Below, piece by piece: positions 17,760-26,507 of a stretch of 64,000 nt of DNA. The stretch lies in assembly GCF_010211755.1 (NCBI RefSeq), contig NZ_PDWR01000002.1:62001-126000 (forward strand), read 5' to 3'. The notes beneath the pieces were generated by a model. The model was not told where the DNA came from. It ran no database searches and saw only the letters and a list, made by a program, of their open reading frames with translations. Origin of the DNA: Pseudoxanthomonas sangjuensis. Its GTDB lineage: Bacteria; Pseudomonadota; Gammaproteobacteria; Xanthomonadales; Xanthomonadaceae. Positions within the stretch are counted from its first letter, which is position 1, and every line of letters starts with the position of its first letter. A program made the translations under genes and the position numbers.

Positions 17760-17773
17760 GCATGTCTGGAATT

Positions 17774-17849
<76 letters not shown>

Positions 17850-17862
17850 GTCAGGGACGGCT

Positions 17863-17892
17863 ATTCTAACCGGCCGCGGGCGGCGGCGCCAA
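17863..17892 (-). promoter_or_regulatory. Predicted promoter of tRNA-Ala
   Basis: On the minus strand TTGGCG, an 18-base spacer and TAGAAT, with the -10 box ending 14 bases before the tRNA 5' end. The -10 lies over the rnd stop codon and the -35 inside the end of rnd. Confidence 0.5.
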
Positions 17893-18990
17893 GAGCGGGG
17901 CCAAAACCGGCTCCAGTTGTTCCCGCCGCCAGCCCTGCAGGGCCTCGGGCCATTGCTTCCGCTCCAGCAGGGCCTCCAGCCAGCGCCGCGAAGCCAGTAC
18001 CCCGTCGGGCAGGCCGAGCTCGCGCGAGCGCCGTGCCACCGCGTCCTGCAGGCGCTTGAGCGCGGCCTTTTCGCCGTTGCCGTTGCGGGCCAGTGGCATC
18101 GCGTCCTCGTCGGGCAGCGGCGTGGCCAGCGCGCGCCAGAGCGGCTCGGCCAGCTTGCGCGGCGACTTCGGCGTGCGGTCCAGCCACCGGCGCAGCGCGT
18201 CGAAGTCGGCTGGCGGGTCGCGCGCGAGGGTCGTGGCCAGTTCGTTGTCGAGGATCCAGTTGCGCGGACGATCGCTGCTGCGCGCCTGCGCGTCGCGCCA
18301 GCGCAGCAGGCGCAGCAGCACGCGCTGCGCGTCCGGCTCGAGGAACTGCGCGCTGCGCAGCGCCAGGTGCGGCCAGCGCTCGCCGGCGTCGTCGGCGTTG
18401 GCGACCAGCCGCGCGCAGTCGGCGCGCAGCCAGTCCATGCGGCCGAGCGCCGCCAGTTTTTCGCCCAGCATCGAATGCAGCATGCCGAGGTGGCGCACGT
18501 CGTCGGCCGCATATTCCAGCTGCGCGGCGCTGAGCGGGCGGCGCAGCCAGTCGGAACGGGTCTCGCCCTTTTCCAGGGCGACGCCGGCGATTTCCTGCAC
18601 CAGCTTCTGGTAGCCGAGCCCGCCGCCGATGCCGGCCAGCGCCGCGGCGATCTGGGTATCGAACAGCGGCGCCGGCGCGACGCCGCAGGCGTGGCGGAAG
18701 GCCACCAGGTCCTCGCTGGCGCTGTGCATCACCTTGGTCGTGCCGCTCGCGGTCAGCAGCGGCCTCAGCGCGTCGGTCATGCCCGGCCGCAGCGGGTCGA
18801 TCAGCAGCACTTCCTTGCCGGAGGCGCCGCCGCCGATCGAAACCTGCACCAGCGCCAGCTGCGGCCAGTAGGTGCGTTCGCGGATGAATTCGGTATCCAG
18901 CCCCACCCAGCCGGGCAGATCCTGAAGGCGTTCGCTCAGTTGCGCGGGGGTATCGATCCAGTGCGGCACGCGGTCTCCGGTGGGGTCCAT
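17866..18990 (-). CDS. rnd: Ribonuclease D
   Basis: 3'-5' exoribonuclease of 374 residues that trims tRNA precursors in the cytoplasm. The DEDD nuclease domain occupies about residues 8-190: GLDTEF supplies Asp32 and Glu34, HSASEDL the next acidic residue, and YAADDV the last, with the tyrosine of the DEDDy subgroup. HRDC-type helical domains follow. Length matches Escherichia coli RNase D. It lies directly upstream of a tRNA gene on the same strand, a fitting but perhaps chance context. The start at 18990 gives the expected N-terminus ([11 protein letters not shown]). Confidence 0.93.
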   Translation of the reverse strand: MDPTGDRVPHWIDTPAQLSERLQDLPGWVGLDTEFIRERTYWPQLALVQVSIGGGASGKEVLLIDPLRPGMTDALRPLLTASGTTKVMHSASEDLVAFRHACGVAPAPLFDTQIAAALAGIGGGLGYQKLVQEIAGVALEKGETRSDWLRRPLSAAQLEYAADDVRHLGMLHSMLGEKLAALGRMDWLRADCARLVANADDAGERWPHLALRSAQFLEPDAQRVLLRLLRWRDAQARSSDRPRNWILDNELATTLARDPPADFDALRRWLDRTPKSPRKLAEPLWRALATPLPDEDAMPLARNGNGEKAALKRLQDAVARRSRELGLPDGVLASRRWLEALLERKQWPEALQGWRREQLEPVLAPLLAPPPAAG

Positions 18991-19066
18991 CGATGGTATG
19001 CATCGTCCATGCGGTCGGGCGACAATAGTCTATCGTTCCGCGGCATGCGACGATCCGGAGGTGTTT

Positions 19067-20926
19067 TTGCGCGCGATTCGGCATCTGCTGTTGTCGACGT
19101 TGTTGCTGGCGGCCTGCCAGCGCGGGCCGGTGCCGCAGCCGCAGGAGCAGGCCGCCGCGCCGGCCGGCGGTGGCAGCGGCAGCGTCACCGGCAGCGGCGA
19201 CGACAGCGCCATGCGCGCGCTGAACTGGCGCGCGCCGCTGCCGGAACTGCAGGAGCAAGACCTGGCGCAGGCGCGGCGCCGGGCCGCGCGCGCGCTGGCG
19301 CAAGGCCGGCTGTACGCCGGTCCGGACGACGCGATCCCGCTGTACCTGGCGATCCAGCGCCTGGTCCCGGACGATGCGCGCGCGCGCGATGGCCTCGAGC
19401 GTGCGCTGGCCGCGCTGCTGGTGCAGGGCAATGCGGCGCTGGCGCGCGCCGGCGACGATGCCGGAGCGATGCGCGAGGCCGGCGACATCGCCGCGGTCGC
19501 GCGCACGCTCGATCCGGAGGGGCGCAAGGTCGCCGCCTACCTCGACCGGGTCGACCAGGCCGAAATGCTGTGGAAGTTGAACAGCGACGGCGAGCGCGCG
19601 CTGCGCGAAGGCAGGCTCGGCGATCCTGCCGCCGAACGCGGCGACGGCGCGCTGGCCGCGTTCCGGGCGGTACTGGCGCAGGTGCCGAAGCAGCCGCGTG
19701 CGCTGCAGGGCGTCGCCGCGGTCGAAAGCGCGATGATCCGCCATGCCGAGGATGCGGCGCACGCCGCGGACTTCGATGGCGCGCGGGCCTGGCTGGAGCG
19801 CGCCTCGAAGCTGCGCAAGCGCGCCGCCACCGTCGCCGATGCGCGGGAACGGATCGAAGCCATCCGCTCCGCGCGCATCGTGCAGTTGCGCGACGAGGCC
19901 GTCGCCGAAATGGCCGCGCCGCTGACCCCGCTGGTGCTGCGCCGTGCGCACGAGAAACTCGCCGAGGCGCTGCGCATCGCCAGGCCCGGCGACCCGGTGG
20001 CGGCCGACCTGCGCCAGCGCGTCGAGCTGGCCACGCACTACGGCCGTTTCCGCCCGGGCCAGGTCTTCGCCGACGGGCTCGGCGACGACGGGCGCGGCCC
20101 GGAGATGGTCGTGGTGCCGCACGGCGCGTTCACGATGGGCGCGGCGGCGGACGAGATCGCCGCCGCCGATGCCGAGAAGCCGGCCCACTACGTGCGCTTC
20201 GAGCGCGGCTTCGCGATGTCGCGGCGACCGGTGACGGTGGCCGAGTTCCGCCTGTTCGTGCAGGCCAGTGGCTACCTTCCGCGCGCGACCCGGCGCGGGC
20301 ATTCGATCGTCTACGACGAACGCAACGGCAACTTCATCCGCCGCAATGGCGCGGACTGGCAGTCCGACTACACCGGGGCCAAGGCCGGCGACGACCAGCC
20401 GGTGATCCACGTCAGCGTGCACGATGCCGAGGCCTACGCCGAATGGCTGGCCGCGCAGACCGGCCATGGCTATCGCCTGCCCAGCGAAGCCGAATTCGAA
20501 TACGCCATGCGCGCCGGCCGGCAGGGCCGCTATCCCTGGGGCGACGGCCAGCCGCCGAAGGGCTCCGGCAACCTGACCGGCGGCAACGACGTCTCGCCGA
20601 GCGGACGACGCTGGAACAACGCCTTCGTCGGCTACGGCGACGGCTGGTGGGGGCCGGCGCCTGCGGGCAGCTTCCTCGCCAATCCGTTCGGCCTGTTCGA
20701 CGCCGGCAGCAACGTCAGCGAGTGGGTCGCCGACTGCTGGCATGCCAGCTATCGCCGCGCCCCGACCGATGGCGTGGCGTGGTTCAATCCCGGTTGCCGC
20801 GCGCGGGTGATCCGCGGCGGCAGTTGGGCCAGCTCGCCGGAACAGGCCCGGGCGGCGTGGCGCACCTCGGTCGATTCCGACATGACCAACGCGCGGATCG
20901 GCTTCCGCGTGGTCCGGGGGATCTAG
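19067..20926 (+). CDS. SUMF1/FGE-sulfatase-domain lipoprotein
   Basis: Predicted lipoprotein of about 619 residues. The signal sequence ends in a lipobox, LLAAC, and a helical, coiled or TPR-like middle region of about 300 residues leads into a C-terminal formylglycine-generating-enzyme-type (SUMF1) domain (GAFTMGAA, RLPSEAEFEYAMR, YPWGDG, NVSEWVADCW, RVIRGGSW). The two catalytic cysteines that follow RGGS in true aerobic enzymes are absent here (RGGSWASSPEQAR), so sulfatase activation is unlikely; a binding or structural role is more probable. No ATG fits; TTG 19067 with ggaggtg just upstream is chosen, GTG 19061 and longer forms are alternatives. Confidence 0.8.
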   Translation: MRAIRHLLLSTLLLAACQRGPVPQPQEQAAAPAGGGSGSVTGSGDDSAMRALNWRAPLPELQEQDLAQARRRAARALAQGRLYAGPDDAIPLYLAIQRLVPDDARARDGLERALAALLVQGNAALARAGDDAGAMREAGDIAAVARTLDPEGRKVAAYLDRVDQAEMLWKLNSDGERALREGRLGDPAAERGDGALAAFRAVLAQVPKQPRALQGVAAVESAMIRHAEDAAHAADFDGARAWLERASKLRKRAATVADARERIEAIRSARIVQLRDEAVAEMAAPLTPLVLRRAHEKLAEALRIARPGDPVAADLRQRVELATHYGRFRPGQVFADGLGDDGRGPEMVVVPHGAFTMGAAADEIAAADAEKPAHYVRFERGFAMSRRPVTVAEFRLFVQASGYLPRATRRGHSIVYDERNGNFIRRNGADWQSDYTGAKAGDDQPVIHVSVHDAEAYAEWLAAQTGHGYRLPSEAEFEYAMRAGRQGRYPWGDGQPPKGSGNLTGGNDVSPSGRRWNNAFVGYGDGWWGPAPAGSFLANPFGLFDAGSNVSEWVADCWHASYRRAPTDGVAWFNPGCRARVIRGGSWASSPEQARAAWRTSVDSDMTNARIGFRVVRGI

Positions 20927-20977
20927 CCCAAAATCGGTATCATCGGGCGCAAGGGATTGGGACGGAAGGAGAGGGCG

Positions 20978-21895
20978 ATGAGGACTGACCCGTTCGGACG
21001 CAGCGCTTACGAACAGCGACCGCAGCGGCGCGGCATCAACCTGCGCTGGATCATCCTAGTGGCCTTCGCCGCCTACGCGGCGTGGAGCTGGTTCGGCAGC
21101 AAGCAGACCGATCCCTACACCGGCGCGGACGCGCACTACGGCGCTTCGCCGGAGGAGGAGGCCGAGCTCGGCGCGCAGGCCTACCAGGAAGTGCTGGGCG
21201 ACGCGCAGGCGCAGCGCGCGCTGGTGCCGGCGAACGAGCAGGTCAGCCAACAGGTCCGCGCCATCGCCCAGCGCCTGATCGCGCGGGTGCCGCAGGTCGC
21301 CGCCGACCTGGCCGCCGAGCATGGCCAGCCGGTACCGGACCTGAGCAACTACCAGTGGGACGTCAACGTGATCGCCTCCGACGAGGCCAACGCCTTCTGC
21401 CTGCCGGGCGGCAAGATCGCGGTGTACACCGGGCTGATCCCGGTGGCACAGAACGCCGACGCGATGTCGGTGGTGATGGGCCACGAGATCGCCCACGCCC
21501 TGCTGCGCCACGGCGCGCAGCGCATGGCGCAGCAGAAGCTGGTGCAGCTGGGGCAGGTGGCCGCCGGCATTTCCGGCATCGACCAGCAGACCATGGCCGC
21601 GCTCGGCGCCGGCATCCAGTACGGCATCGTGCTGCCGTACGGGCGCAACCACGAGACCCAGGCCGACGAGGTGGGCCTGATGCTGGCCGCGGCCGCCTGC
21701 TACGACCCGGCGCAGGCGGTTCCGCTGTGGGAGCGCATGTCGCAACTCAACGGCGGCCAGCGCCCGCCGGAATTCGCTTCGACCCACCCGGACCCGGCCA
21801 ACCGCATCGCCCGCCTGCAGGAACTGCAGCCGCGGGCGCAGGCGTTCTACCGGAAGTATTGCAGTGGGCAGGGCGCCGCGACCGGGATGCGCTGA
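20978..21895 (+). CDS. M48-family metallopeptidase
   Basis: Membrane-anchored zinc protease of 305 residues. A single hydrophobic segment at about residues 24-40 (WIILVAFAAYAAWSWF) anchors a periplasmic M48 domain. The zinc motif is HEIAH with His169, Glu170 and His173; the third ligand is probably in HETQADEVG. The family includes envelope quality-control proteases such as BepA and LoiP. The ATG at 20978 follows a good Shine-Dalgarno (ggaaggagaggg). It lies 51 bases after the SUMF1-domain gene and overlaps the following esterase gene, suggesting an operon for envelope proteins. Confidence 0.9.
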   Translation: MRTDPFGRSAYEQRPQRRGINLRWIILVAFAAYAAWSWFGSKQTDPYTGADAHYGASPEEEAELGAQAYQEVLGDAQAQRALVPANEQVSQQVRAIAQRLIARVPQVAADLAAEHGQPVPDLSNYQWDVNVIASDEANAFCLPGGKIAVYTGLIPVAQNADAMSVVMGHEIAHALLRHGAQRMAQQKLVQLGQVAAGISGIDQQTMAALGAGIQYGIVLPYGRNHETQADEVGLMLAAAACYDPAQAVPLWERMSQLNGGQRPPEFASTHPDPANRIARLQELQPRAQAFYRKYCSGQGAATGMR

Positions 21896-22925
21896 CGATC
21901 GCGCGGTTGCTGCGGCGCCGGGACGCCTCGCGCCCCGGGTCGCGGGATTCGCGATCGCCGCGGCGTGCCTGTTCGCCGTCGCCGGGGCGTTCGCCGGCGA
22001 AACGGGCGCTCGCCAGCCCGGCGAATACCCGCTGACCGAGGACTCGCTGGTCCATGCCGGCGTGCCGCATGGCCGGCTCGAAGGCCCGTTCGAATTCCAC
22101 AGCCGGATCTTCGCCGGCACCGTGCGGCGCTACTGGATCTTCGTGCCGGCGCAGTACGACGGCAGCAAGCCTGCCAGCGTGCTGGTTTTCCAGGACGGCC
22201 AGCGCGCGATCAATCCCGAAGGCCCGCTGCGCGTGCCGGTGGTGATGGAGAACCTGATCCACCAGGGCGCGATGCCGGTGACCATCGGCATCTTCATCAC
22301 CCCGGGGAATCTCTCGGAACACTATCCGGACGACCTCGGCATGTCCAACCCGGACCATCGCGCCGAGGAATACGACGCGCTCGGCGACGATTACGCGCGT
22401 TTCCTGGTCGAGGAAATGCTGCCCGAGGTCGGGAAGGAATACCGGCTGACCGACGATCCGGAACAGCGCGCCATCGGTGGTGCCAGCAGCGGTGCGATCT
22501 GCGCCTTCACCGTCGCCTGGCGGCGGCCGGACGCGTTCCGCAAGGTCGCCAGCCTGATCGGCAGCTATGTGTCGATCGGCTACCGGCCGGCGCAGGACGG
22601 CAGGCCGATGCAGCCGGGCGGCGACCTCTACCCGGGCCTGGTCCGCAAGAGCCCGATCCGTCCGCTGCGGATCTTCCTGCAGGACGGGTCGAACGACCTC
22701 GACAACGAGCACGGCAACTGGTTCCTCGCCAAACAGCAGATGCTGGCGTCGCTGCAATGGGCGAATGCCGAAGCGGATCGCAACGGCGTCGCCGGCCCGC
22801 GTTACGACGTGGCGCATGCATGGGGCGATGGCGGACATTCCGACGCGCACGGCGGGGCGCTGCTGCCCGACATCCTGCGCTGGTTGTGGCGCGACGCGAC
22901 CAGGCAAGGGCGCAAGGCGCCGTGA
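21864..22925 (+). CDS. Exported esterase-family protein
   Basis: Alpha/beta-hydrolase of the esterase (enterochelin-esterase-like) family, about 353 residues. A signal segment (RVAGFAIAAACLFAVAGAFAG) suggests export. The nucleophile elbow is GGASSGAICA with the serine in ASSGA; HAWGDGGHSDAHGG near the C-terminus supplies the catalytic histidine. The GTG start at 21864 lies inside the end of the peptidase gene (32-base overlap); I see no better in-frame start, though the true start may be later. It is not closely similar to the esterase at 10856-11899. Substrate unknown. Confidence 0.82.
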   Translation: MGRAPRPGCADDRAVAAAPGRLAPRVAGFAIAAACLFAVAGAFAGETGARQPGEYPLTEDSLVHAGVPHGRLEGPFEFHSRIFAGTVRRYWIFVPAQYDGSKPASVLVFQDGQRAINPEGPLRVPVVMENLIHQGAMPVTIGIFITPGNLSEHYPDDLGMSNPDHRAEEYDALGDDYARFLVEEMLPEVGKEYRLTDDPEQRAIGGASSGAICAFTVAWRRPDAFRKVASLIGSYVSIGYRPAQDGRPMQPGGDLYPGLVRKSPIRPLRIFLQDGSNDLDNEHGNWFLAKQQMLASLQWANAEADRNGVAGPRYDVAHAWGDGGHSDAHGGALLPDILRWLWRDATRQGRKAP

Positions 22926-22936
22926 TCGCGGAAACG

Positions 22937-22965
22937 GAAAACGCCGGCGCGAGGCCGGCGTTTTC
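22937..22965. terminator. Bidirectional terminator between esterase and phaR
   Basis: Perfect 12-bp stem gaaaacgccggc / gccggcgttttc with a five-base loop; A and T runs on both sides let it serve both convergent genes. Confidence 0.85.
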
Positions 22966-22988
22966 GCGGATACGGGTTTGCAGGTCGA

Positions 22989-23498
22989 TCAGCGCGAACG
23001 CGTCGTCTTCGACGCCGGCGCCGGTTGCGGCGGATCCTGCGGCTTGCCGGTCGGGCGGCCCAGGCCGGAGGTCAGGTTGCGCTGGAATTCCTGCCAGATC
23101 TCCATGTTCCGCTCGGTCAGCTGGTTCATCATGCTCCACGGCGTCTGCCCGAGCAGGTTGCCCATCTGGCTGCGGAACTGCGCCTGCTGCTCCAGGAACA
23201 GCTGCATGCTGCGCTCCAGGTAGTTGCCCATGAAGCCCTGCAGCGAATCGCCGTAGAAGCGGATGATCTGGCTGAGCAGCTGGGTCGACAGCACCGGCTC
23301 GCCGTCCTGCTCGTGCTCGCTGATGATCTGCAGCAGCACCGAGCGGGTCAGGTCCTCGCCGGACTTGGCGTCGCGGACCTCGAAATCCTCGCCGTCGACG
23401 ATCAGCTGGCGCACGTCCTCGATGGTGATGTAGCTGGAGATTTCGGTGTCGTAGAGACGGCGGTTCGGGTACTTCTTGATGATGCGGATTGCAGCCAT
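22989..23498 (-). CDS. phaR: Polyhydroxyalkanoate synthesis repressor PhaR
   Basis: Regulator of 169 residues. The N-terminal PHB/PHA accumulation regulator DNA-binding domain is clear (IIKKYPNRRLYDTEISSYIT at about residues 5-24), followed by the PHB_acc repeats with the GxYLERSMQLFLEQQ phrase. In other bacteria PhaR binds both DNA and PHA polymer and represses phasin and synthesis genes. It is followed upstream on the same strand by phbB (195 bases apart), consistent with a small PHB-related group, although no phaC synthase is visible in this window. Confidence 0.92.
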   Translation of the reverse strand: MAAIRIIKKYPNRRLYDTEISSYITIEDVRQLIVDGEDFEVRDAKSGEDLTRSVLLQIISEHEQDGEPVLSTQLLSQIIRFYGDSLQGFMGNYLERSMQLFLEQQAQFRSQMGNLLGQTPWSMMNQLTERNMEIWQEFQRNLTSGLGRPTGKPQDPPQPAPASKTTRSR

Positions 23499-23655
23499 TG
23501 GACTGGGTCACCCTGTGCGTAGAGGTGCAGCATGACGCACCGCAACAGTGCATGCAACAGGCAGAAGGAGGGGGGAGCCCTGTTCAGGGGGCGGGAAATG
23601 CTGCGCAGCATGGAAACCGTGCTGCAGGCGGCACCAGCGCGGGTGGCGGTCGTGT

Positions 23656-23686
23656 TTCCCCTTCCCGGACCGGCCGGAAAGGGGAA
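23656..23686 (-). terminator. Hairpin downstream of phbB
   Basis: Thirteen-base arms ttccccttcccgg / ccggaaaggggaa with one mismatch and a five-base loop, eight bases after the phbB stop. No T run follows, so termination strength is uncertain. Confidence 0.45.
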
Positions 23687-23693
23687 GCCTTCC

Positions 23694-24434
23694 TCACCAG
23701 CCCATGTGGTGGCCGCCGTTGATGTCCAGGTTGGAACCGGTGATCCACGCCGCCTGGTCGTCGACCAGGAAACCGACCGCGTAGGCGATCTCTTCCGGCC
23801 TGCCCAGGCGGCCGGTCGGGATGTCGGCGGCGATCTTGGCCCGCACTTCCTCCGGCACCGCCATCACCATGTCGGTGGCGACGTAGCCCGGCGAGACCGT
23901 GTTGACGGTGATGCCGAGCTTGGCGTTCTCGCGCGCCAGCGAAATGGTGAAGCCGTGCATGCCGGCTTTCGCGGCGGCGTAGTTGGCCTGGCCGTACTGG
24001 CCCTTGAGGCCGTTGATCGAGCTGATCTGGATGACGCGGCCCCACTTGCGCTCGCGCATGCCTTCGATCACCGGGCGGGTGACGTTGAACACCGAGTTGA
24101 GGTTGGTGTTGATCACGTCGTTCCACTGCTGCGGCGACATCTTGTGGAAGGTGGTGTCGCGGGTGATGCCGGCATTGTTGATCAGGATGTCGATCGGGCC
24201 CAGCTTGCTTTCGACCTCGCGCACCAGCTGCTCGGCGCTTTCCGGCGTGCCGACGTCGCCGGGTACCAGGGTGATGTCGTAGCCGTCGGCCTTCATTCGC
24301 GCCTGCCAGGCGTCGGCCTTTTCCTTGTTGCGGTAGTTGGTGGCGACCTTGTGGCCCATGTCGGCCAGCTTCTTGCAGATGGCGGTACCGATGCCGCCGG
24401 TGCCGCCGGTGACGAGTGCGACGCGCTGGCTCAT
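23694..24434 (-). CDS. phbB: Acetoacetyl-CoA reductase
   Basis: NADPH-dependent short-chain dehydrogenase of 246 residues that reduces acetoacetyl-CoA to (R)-3-hydroxybutyryl-CoA for polyhydroxybutyrate. The Rossmann motif is TGGTGGIG at residues 9-16; NNAG follows, and the catalytic set is Ser in QISSINGL, Tyr and Lys in [21 protein letters not shown] and the [13 protein letters not shown] segment match PhbB/PhaB closely and separate it from FabG. The neighbouring phaR supports the PHB role. About 195 bases separate the two. Confidence 0.9.
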   Translation of the reverse strand: MSQRVALVTGGTGGIGTAICKKLADMGHKVATNYRNKEKADAWQARMKADGYDITLVPGDVGTPESAEQLVREVESKLGPIDILINNAGITRDTTFHKMSPQQWNDVINTNLNSVFNVTRPVIEGMRERKWGRVIQISSINGLKGQYGQANYAAAKAGMHGFTISLARENAKLGITVNTVSPGYVATDMVMAVPEEVRAKIAADIPTGRLGRPEEIAYAVGFLVDDQAAWITGSNLDINGGHHMGW

Positions 24435-24550
24435 GGGGGGAACTCCGGAAGGAAACAGGCGTGGGGAAGAATCGCGGCGCGGCGGATGTCGCGGCCGCTT
24501 TTCGGGTGGATCGATTCGAACGGTTCGATTCTAGACACGGTTCGCAGCAA

Positions 24551-25456
24551 TCATGTTGTGCGCTGCAGCGCCGGAATCGCCACCGTGCGCGGCAGGCGCC
24601 GCGGATCGAAGGCGAGGGTCGCGGCGCGCAACAACCCGGCCGTATCCGTGGCGTCGTGCAGCGCGGTTTCGTCCTGCCCGAGGGTCCGCCATGCGGCGCG
24701 CAGCGCGGGCAACGGATCGGCCGCGTCGACCGGCCGGGCGGCATCCGATTTCGACAGCTTGCGCCCGGCCTCGTCCAGCAGCAGCGGCAAGTGCAGGTAG
24801 CGCGGCGTCGGCAGGCCCAGTGCGCGTTGCAGGAAGATCTGCCGGGGGGTGGAATCGAGCAGGTCGGCGCCGCGGACCACGTCGGTGACGCCCTGCGCGG
24901 CGTCGTCGACGACCACCGCGTGTTGGTAGGCCCAGCAACCGTCGGCGCGCTTCAGCACGAAGTCGCCGACTTCGCCGGCCAGGTCCTGTTCGATGCGGCC
25001 CTGCAGGCCGTCGTCGAAGGCGATACGCGTACCGTCCGGGACGCGCAGCCGGATCGCCGGGTCGGGGCGCGGTTGCGCGGCGACGCAGCGGCGGTGCACG
25101 CCGCCGTTCGCGGCCAGGGCGGTGCGGCTGCAATGGCAGACGAAGGCGCGGCCATCGGCGAGCAGGCGGTCGAGTGCGGCCTGGTACAGCGCCGAACGCT
25201 CGCTCTGCTTCGCCACCGGCGCATCGGAAACCAGTCCGAAGGCGTCCAGGGCCGCCAGCTGCGCCGCGGCCGCGCCGGCGACCTCGCGCGGCGGATCGAG
25301 GTCCTCGATGCGCACGAACCACTCGCCGTGCGCGTGCCGCGCCAGCAGCCAGCTGCCGAATGCGGCCAGCAGCGAACCGGCGTGCAGCGCCCCGGTCGGC
25401 GAGGGCGCGAACCTTCCCCGGTAGACGGGGGCGCGGCAGGGAACGGGATCGATCAT
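24551..25456 (-). CDS. gluQ: Glutamyl-Q tRNA(Asp) synthetase
   Basis: Truncated glutamyl-tRNA-synthetase paralogue of 301 residues that attaches glutamate to queuosine at position 34 of tRNA-Asp. It has the HIGH-type [13 protein letters not shown] segment near residue 20, a zinc-site-like CHCSRT plus CxxxC region around residue 110, and KLSKSD as the KMSKS equivalent. It lacks the anticodon-binding domain, which defines this enzyme. The gene stands between phbB and the divergent htpX. The only unusual point is the Leu for Met in the KMSKS loop, which occurs in the family. Confidence 0.92.
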   Translation of the reverse strand: MIDPVPCRAPVYRGRFAPSPTGALHAGSLLAAFGSWLLARHAHGEWFVRIEDLDPPREVAGAAAAQLAALDAFGLVSDAPVAKQSERSALYQAALDRLLADGRAFVCHCSRTALAANGGVHRRCVAAQPRPDPAIRLRVPDGTRIAFDDGLQGRIEQDLAGEVGDFVLKRADGCWAYQHAVVVDDAAQGVTDVVRGADLLDSTPRQIFLQRALGLPTPRYLHLPLLLDEAGRKLSKSDAARPVDAADPLPALRAAWRTLGQDETALHDATDTAGLLRAATLAFDPRRLPRTVAIPALQRTT

Positions 25457-25573
25457 CGGCGAGCGGGCGGAAAACTGAATCGTCGGCCAGCTGCCCGCTT
25501 GAATTCAAGCCGTCGCAACCGCAACTCCGGGAAAATGCCGCAGGCCCACGACCCGCATCACTGGAGACGACAC

Positions 25574-26464
25574 GTGTTCACCCGCATCGCCCTGTTCCTT
25601 GCCACCAACCTGGCCGTGCTGTTCCTGGCCGGCATCGTGATGTCGCTGCTCGGCGTGAACCCGTCGCAGATGGGCGGCCTGCTGGTGATGGCCGCCCTGT
25701 TCGGCTTCGGCGGCTCGTTCGTGTCGCTGCTGACGTCGAAGTGGATCGCCAAGCGCACCACCGGCGCGCACGTGATTGAACAGCCGCGCAACGACGGCGA
25801 GCGCTGGCTGCTCGAAACCGTGCGCCGCCAGGCCCAGGCCGCCGGCATCGGCATGCCGGAAGTGGCCATCTACGACGGCCCCGAGATCAACGCCTTCGCC
25901 ACCGGCGCCAACCGCAACAACGCGCTGGTCGCGGTGTCGACCGGCCTGCTGCGCAACATGAGCCGCGACGAGGCCGAGGCGGTGCTCGGCCATGAGGTCA
26001 GCCACGTCGCCAACGGCGACATGGTGACGATGGCGCTGCTGCAGGGCGTGCTGAACACCTTCGTGATCGTGCTGGCGCGCGTGGTCGGCGGCGTGATCGA
26101 CAGCTACCTGTCCGGCAACCGCGAAAACAACGGCGGCCGCGGCTTCGCCTACTACATCATCGTGATGGTGCTGGAGATGGTGCTGGGCCTGTTCGCGACG
26201 ATGATCGCGATGTGGTTCTCGCGCCGCCGCGAATTCCGCGCCGACGCCGGCGGCGCCAGCCTCGCCGGCCGGCAGAAGATGATCGCCGCGCTCGAGCGGC
26301 TGTCGCTGAACCACGGCCAGAGCACGCTGCCGAACCAGATCGCCGCGTTCGGCATCGCCGGCGGCATCGGCGAGGGCCTGAAGAAGCTGTTCCTGAGCCA
26401 TCCGCCGCTGGAAGTGCGCATCGCCGCGCTGCGCAACGCGCCGGCGTCGCGGACCTTCGCCTGA
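25574..26464 (+). CDS. htpX: Protease HtpX
   Basis: Inner-membrane M48 zinc protease of 296 residues that degrades misfolded membrane proteins under heat or envelope stress. Two N-terminal helices ([18 protein letters not shown] and a second near residue 40) and two later ones flank the catalytic HEVSH with His140, Glu141 and His144; [10 protein letters not shown] carries the third ligand. The GTG at 25574 (VFTRIALFL) is chosen because it matches the family N-terminus and has ggaga eight bases upstream. It is a stand-alone gene converging on fimX. Confidence 0.95.
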   Translation: MFTRIALFLATNLAVLFLAGIVMSLLGVNPSQMGGLLVMAALFGFGGSFVSLLTSKWIAKRTTGAHVIEQPRNDGERWLLETVRRQAQAAGIGMPEVAIYDGPEINAFATGANRNNALVAVSTGLLRNMSRDEAEAVLGHEVSHVANGDMVTMALLQGVLNTFVIVLARVVGGVIDSYLSGNRENNGGRGFAYYIIVMVLEMVLGLFATMIAMWFSRRREFRADAGGASLAGRQKMIAALERLSLNHGQSTLPNQIAAFGIAGGIGEGLKKLFLSHPPLEVRIAALRNAPASRTFA

Positions 26465-26481
26465 TTCGAAGGAGGCCCCTC

Positions 26482-26495
26482 TCCCCCGCGGGGGA
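26482..26495. terminator. GC-rich palindrome between htpX and fimX
   Basis: Perfect 14-base palindrome tcccccgcggggga between two convergent genes. It may act as a weak terminator; no T run is present. Confidence 0.35.
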
Positions 26496-26507
26496 AAGGG
26501 AAGGCGG

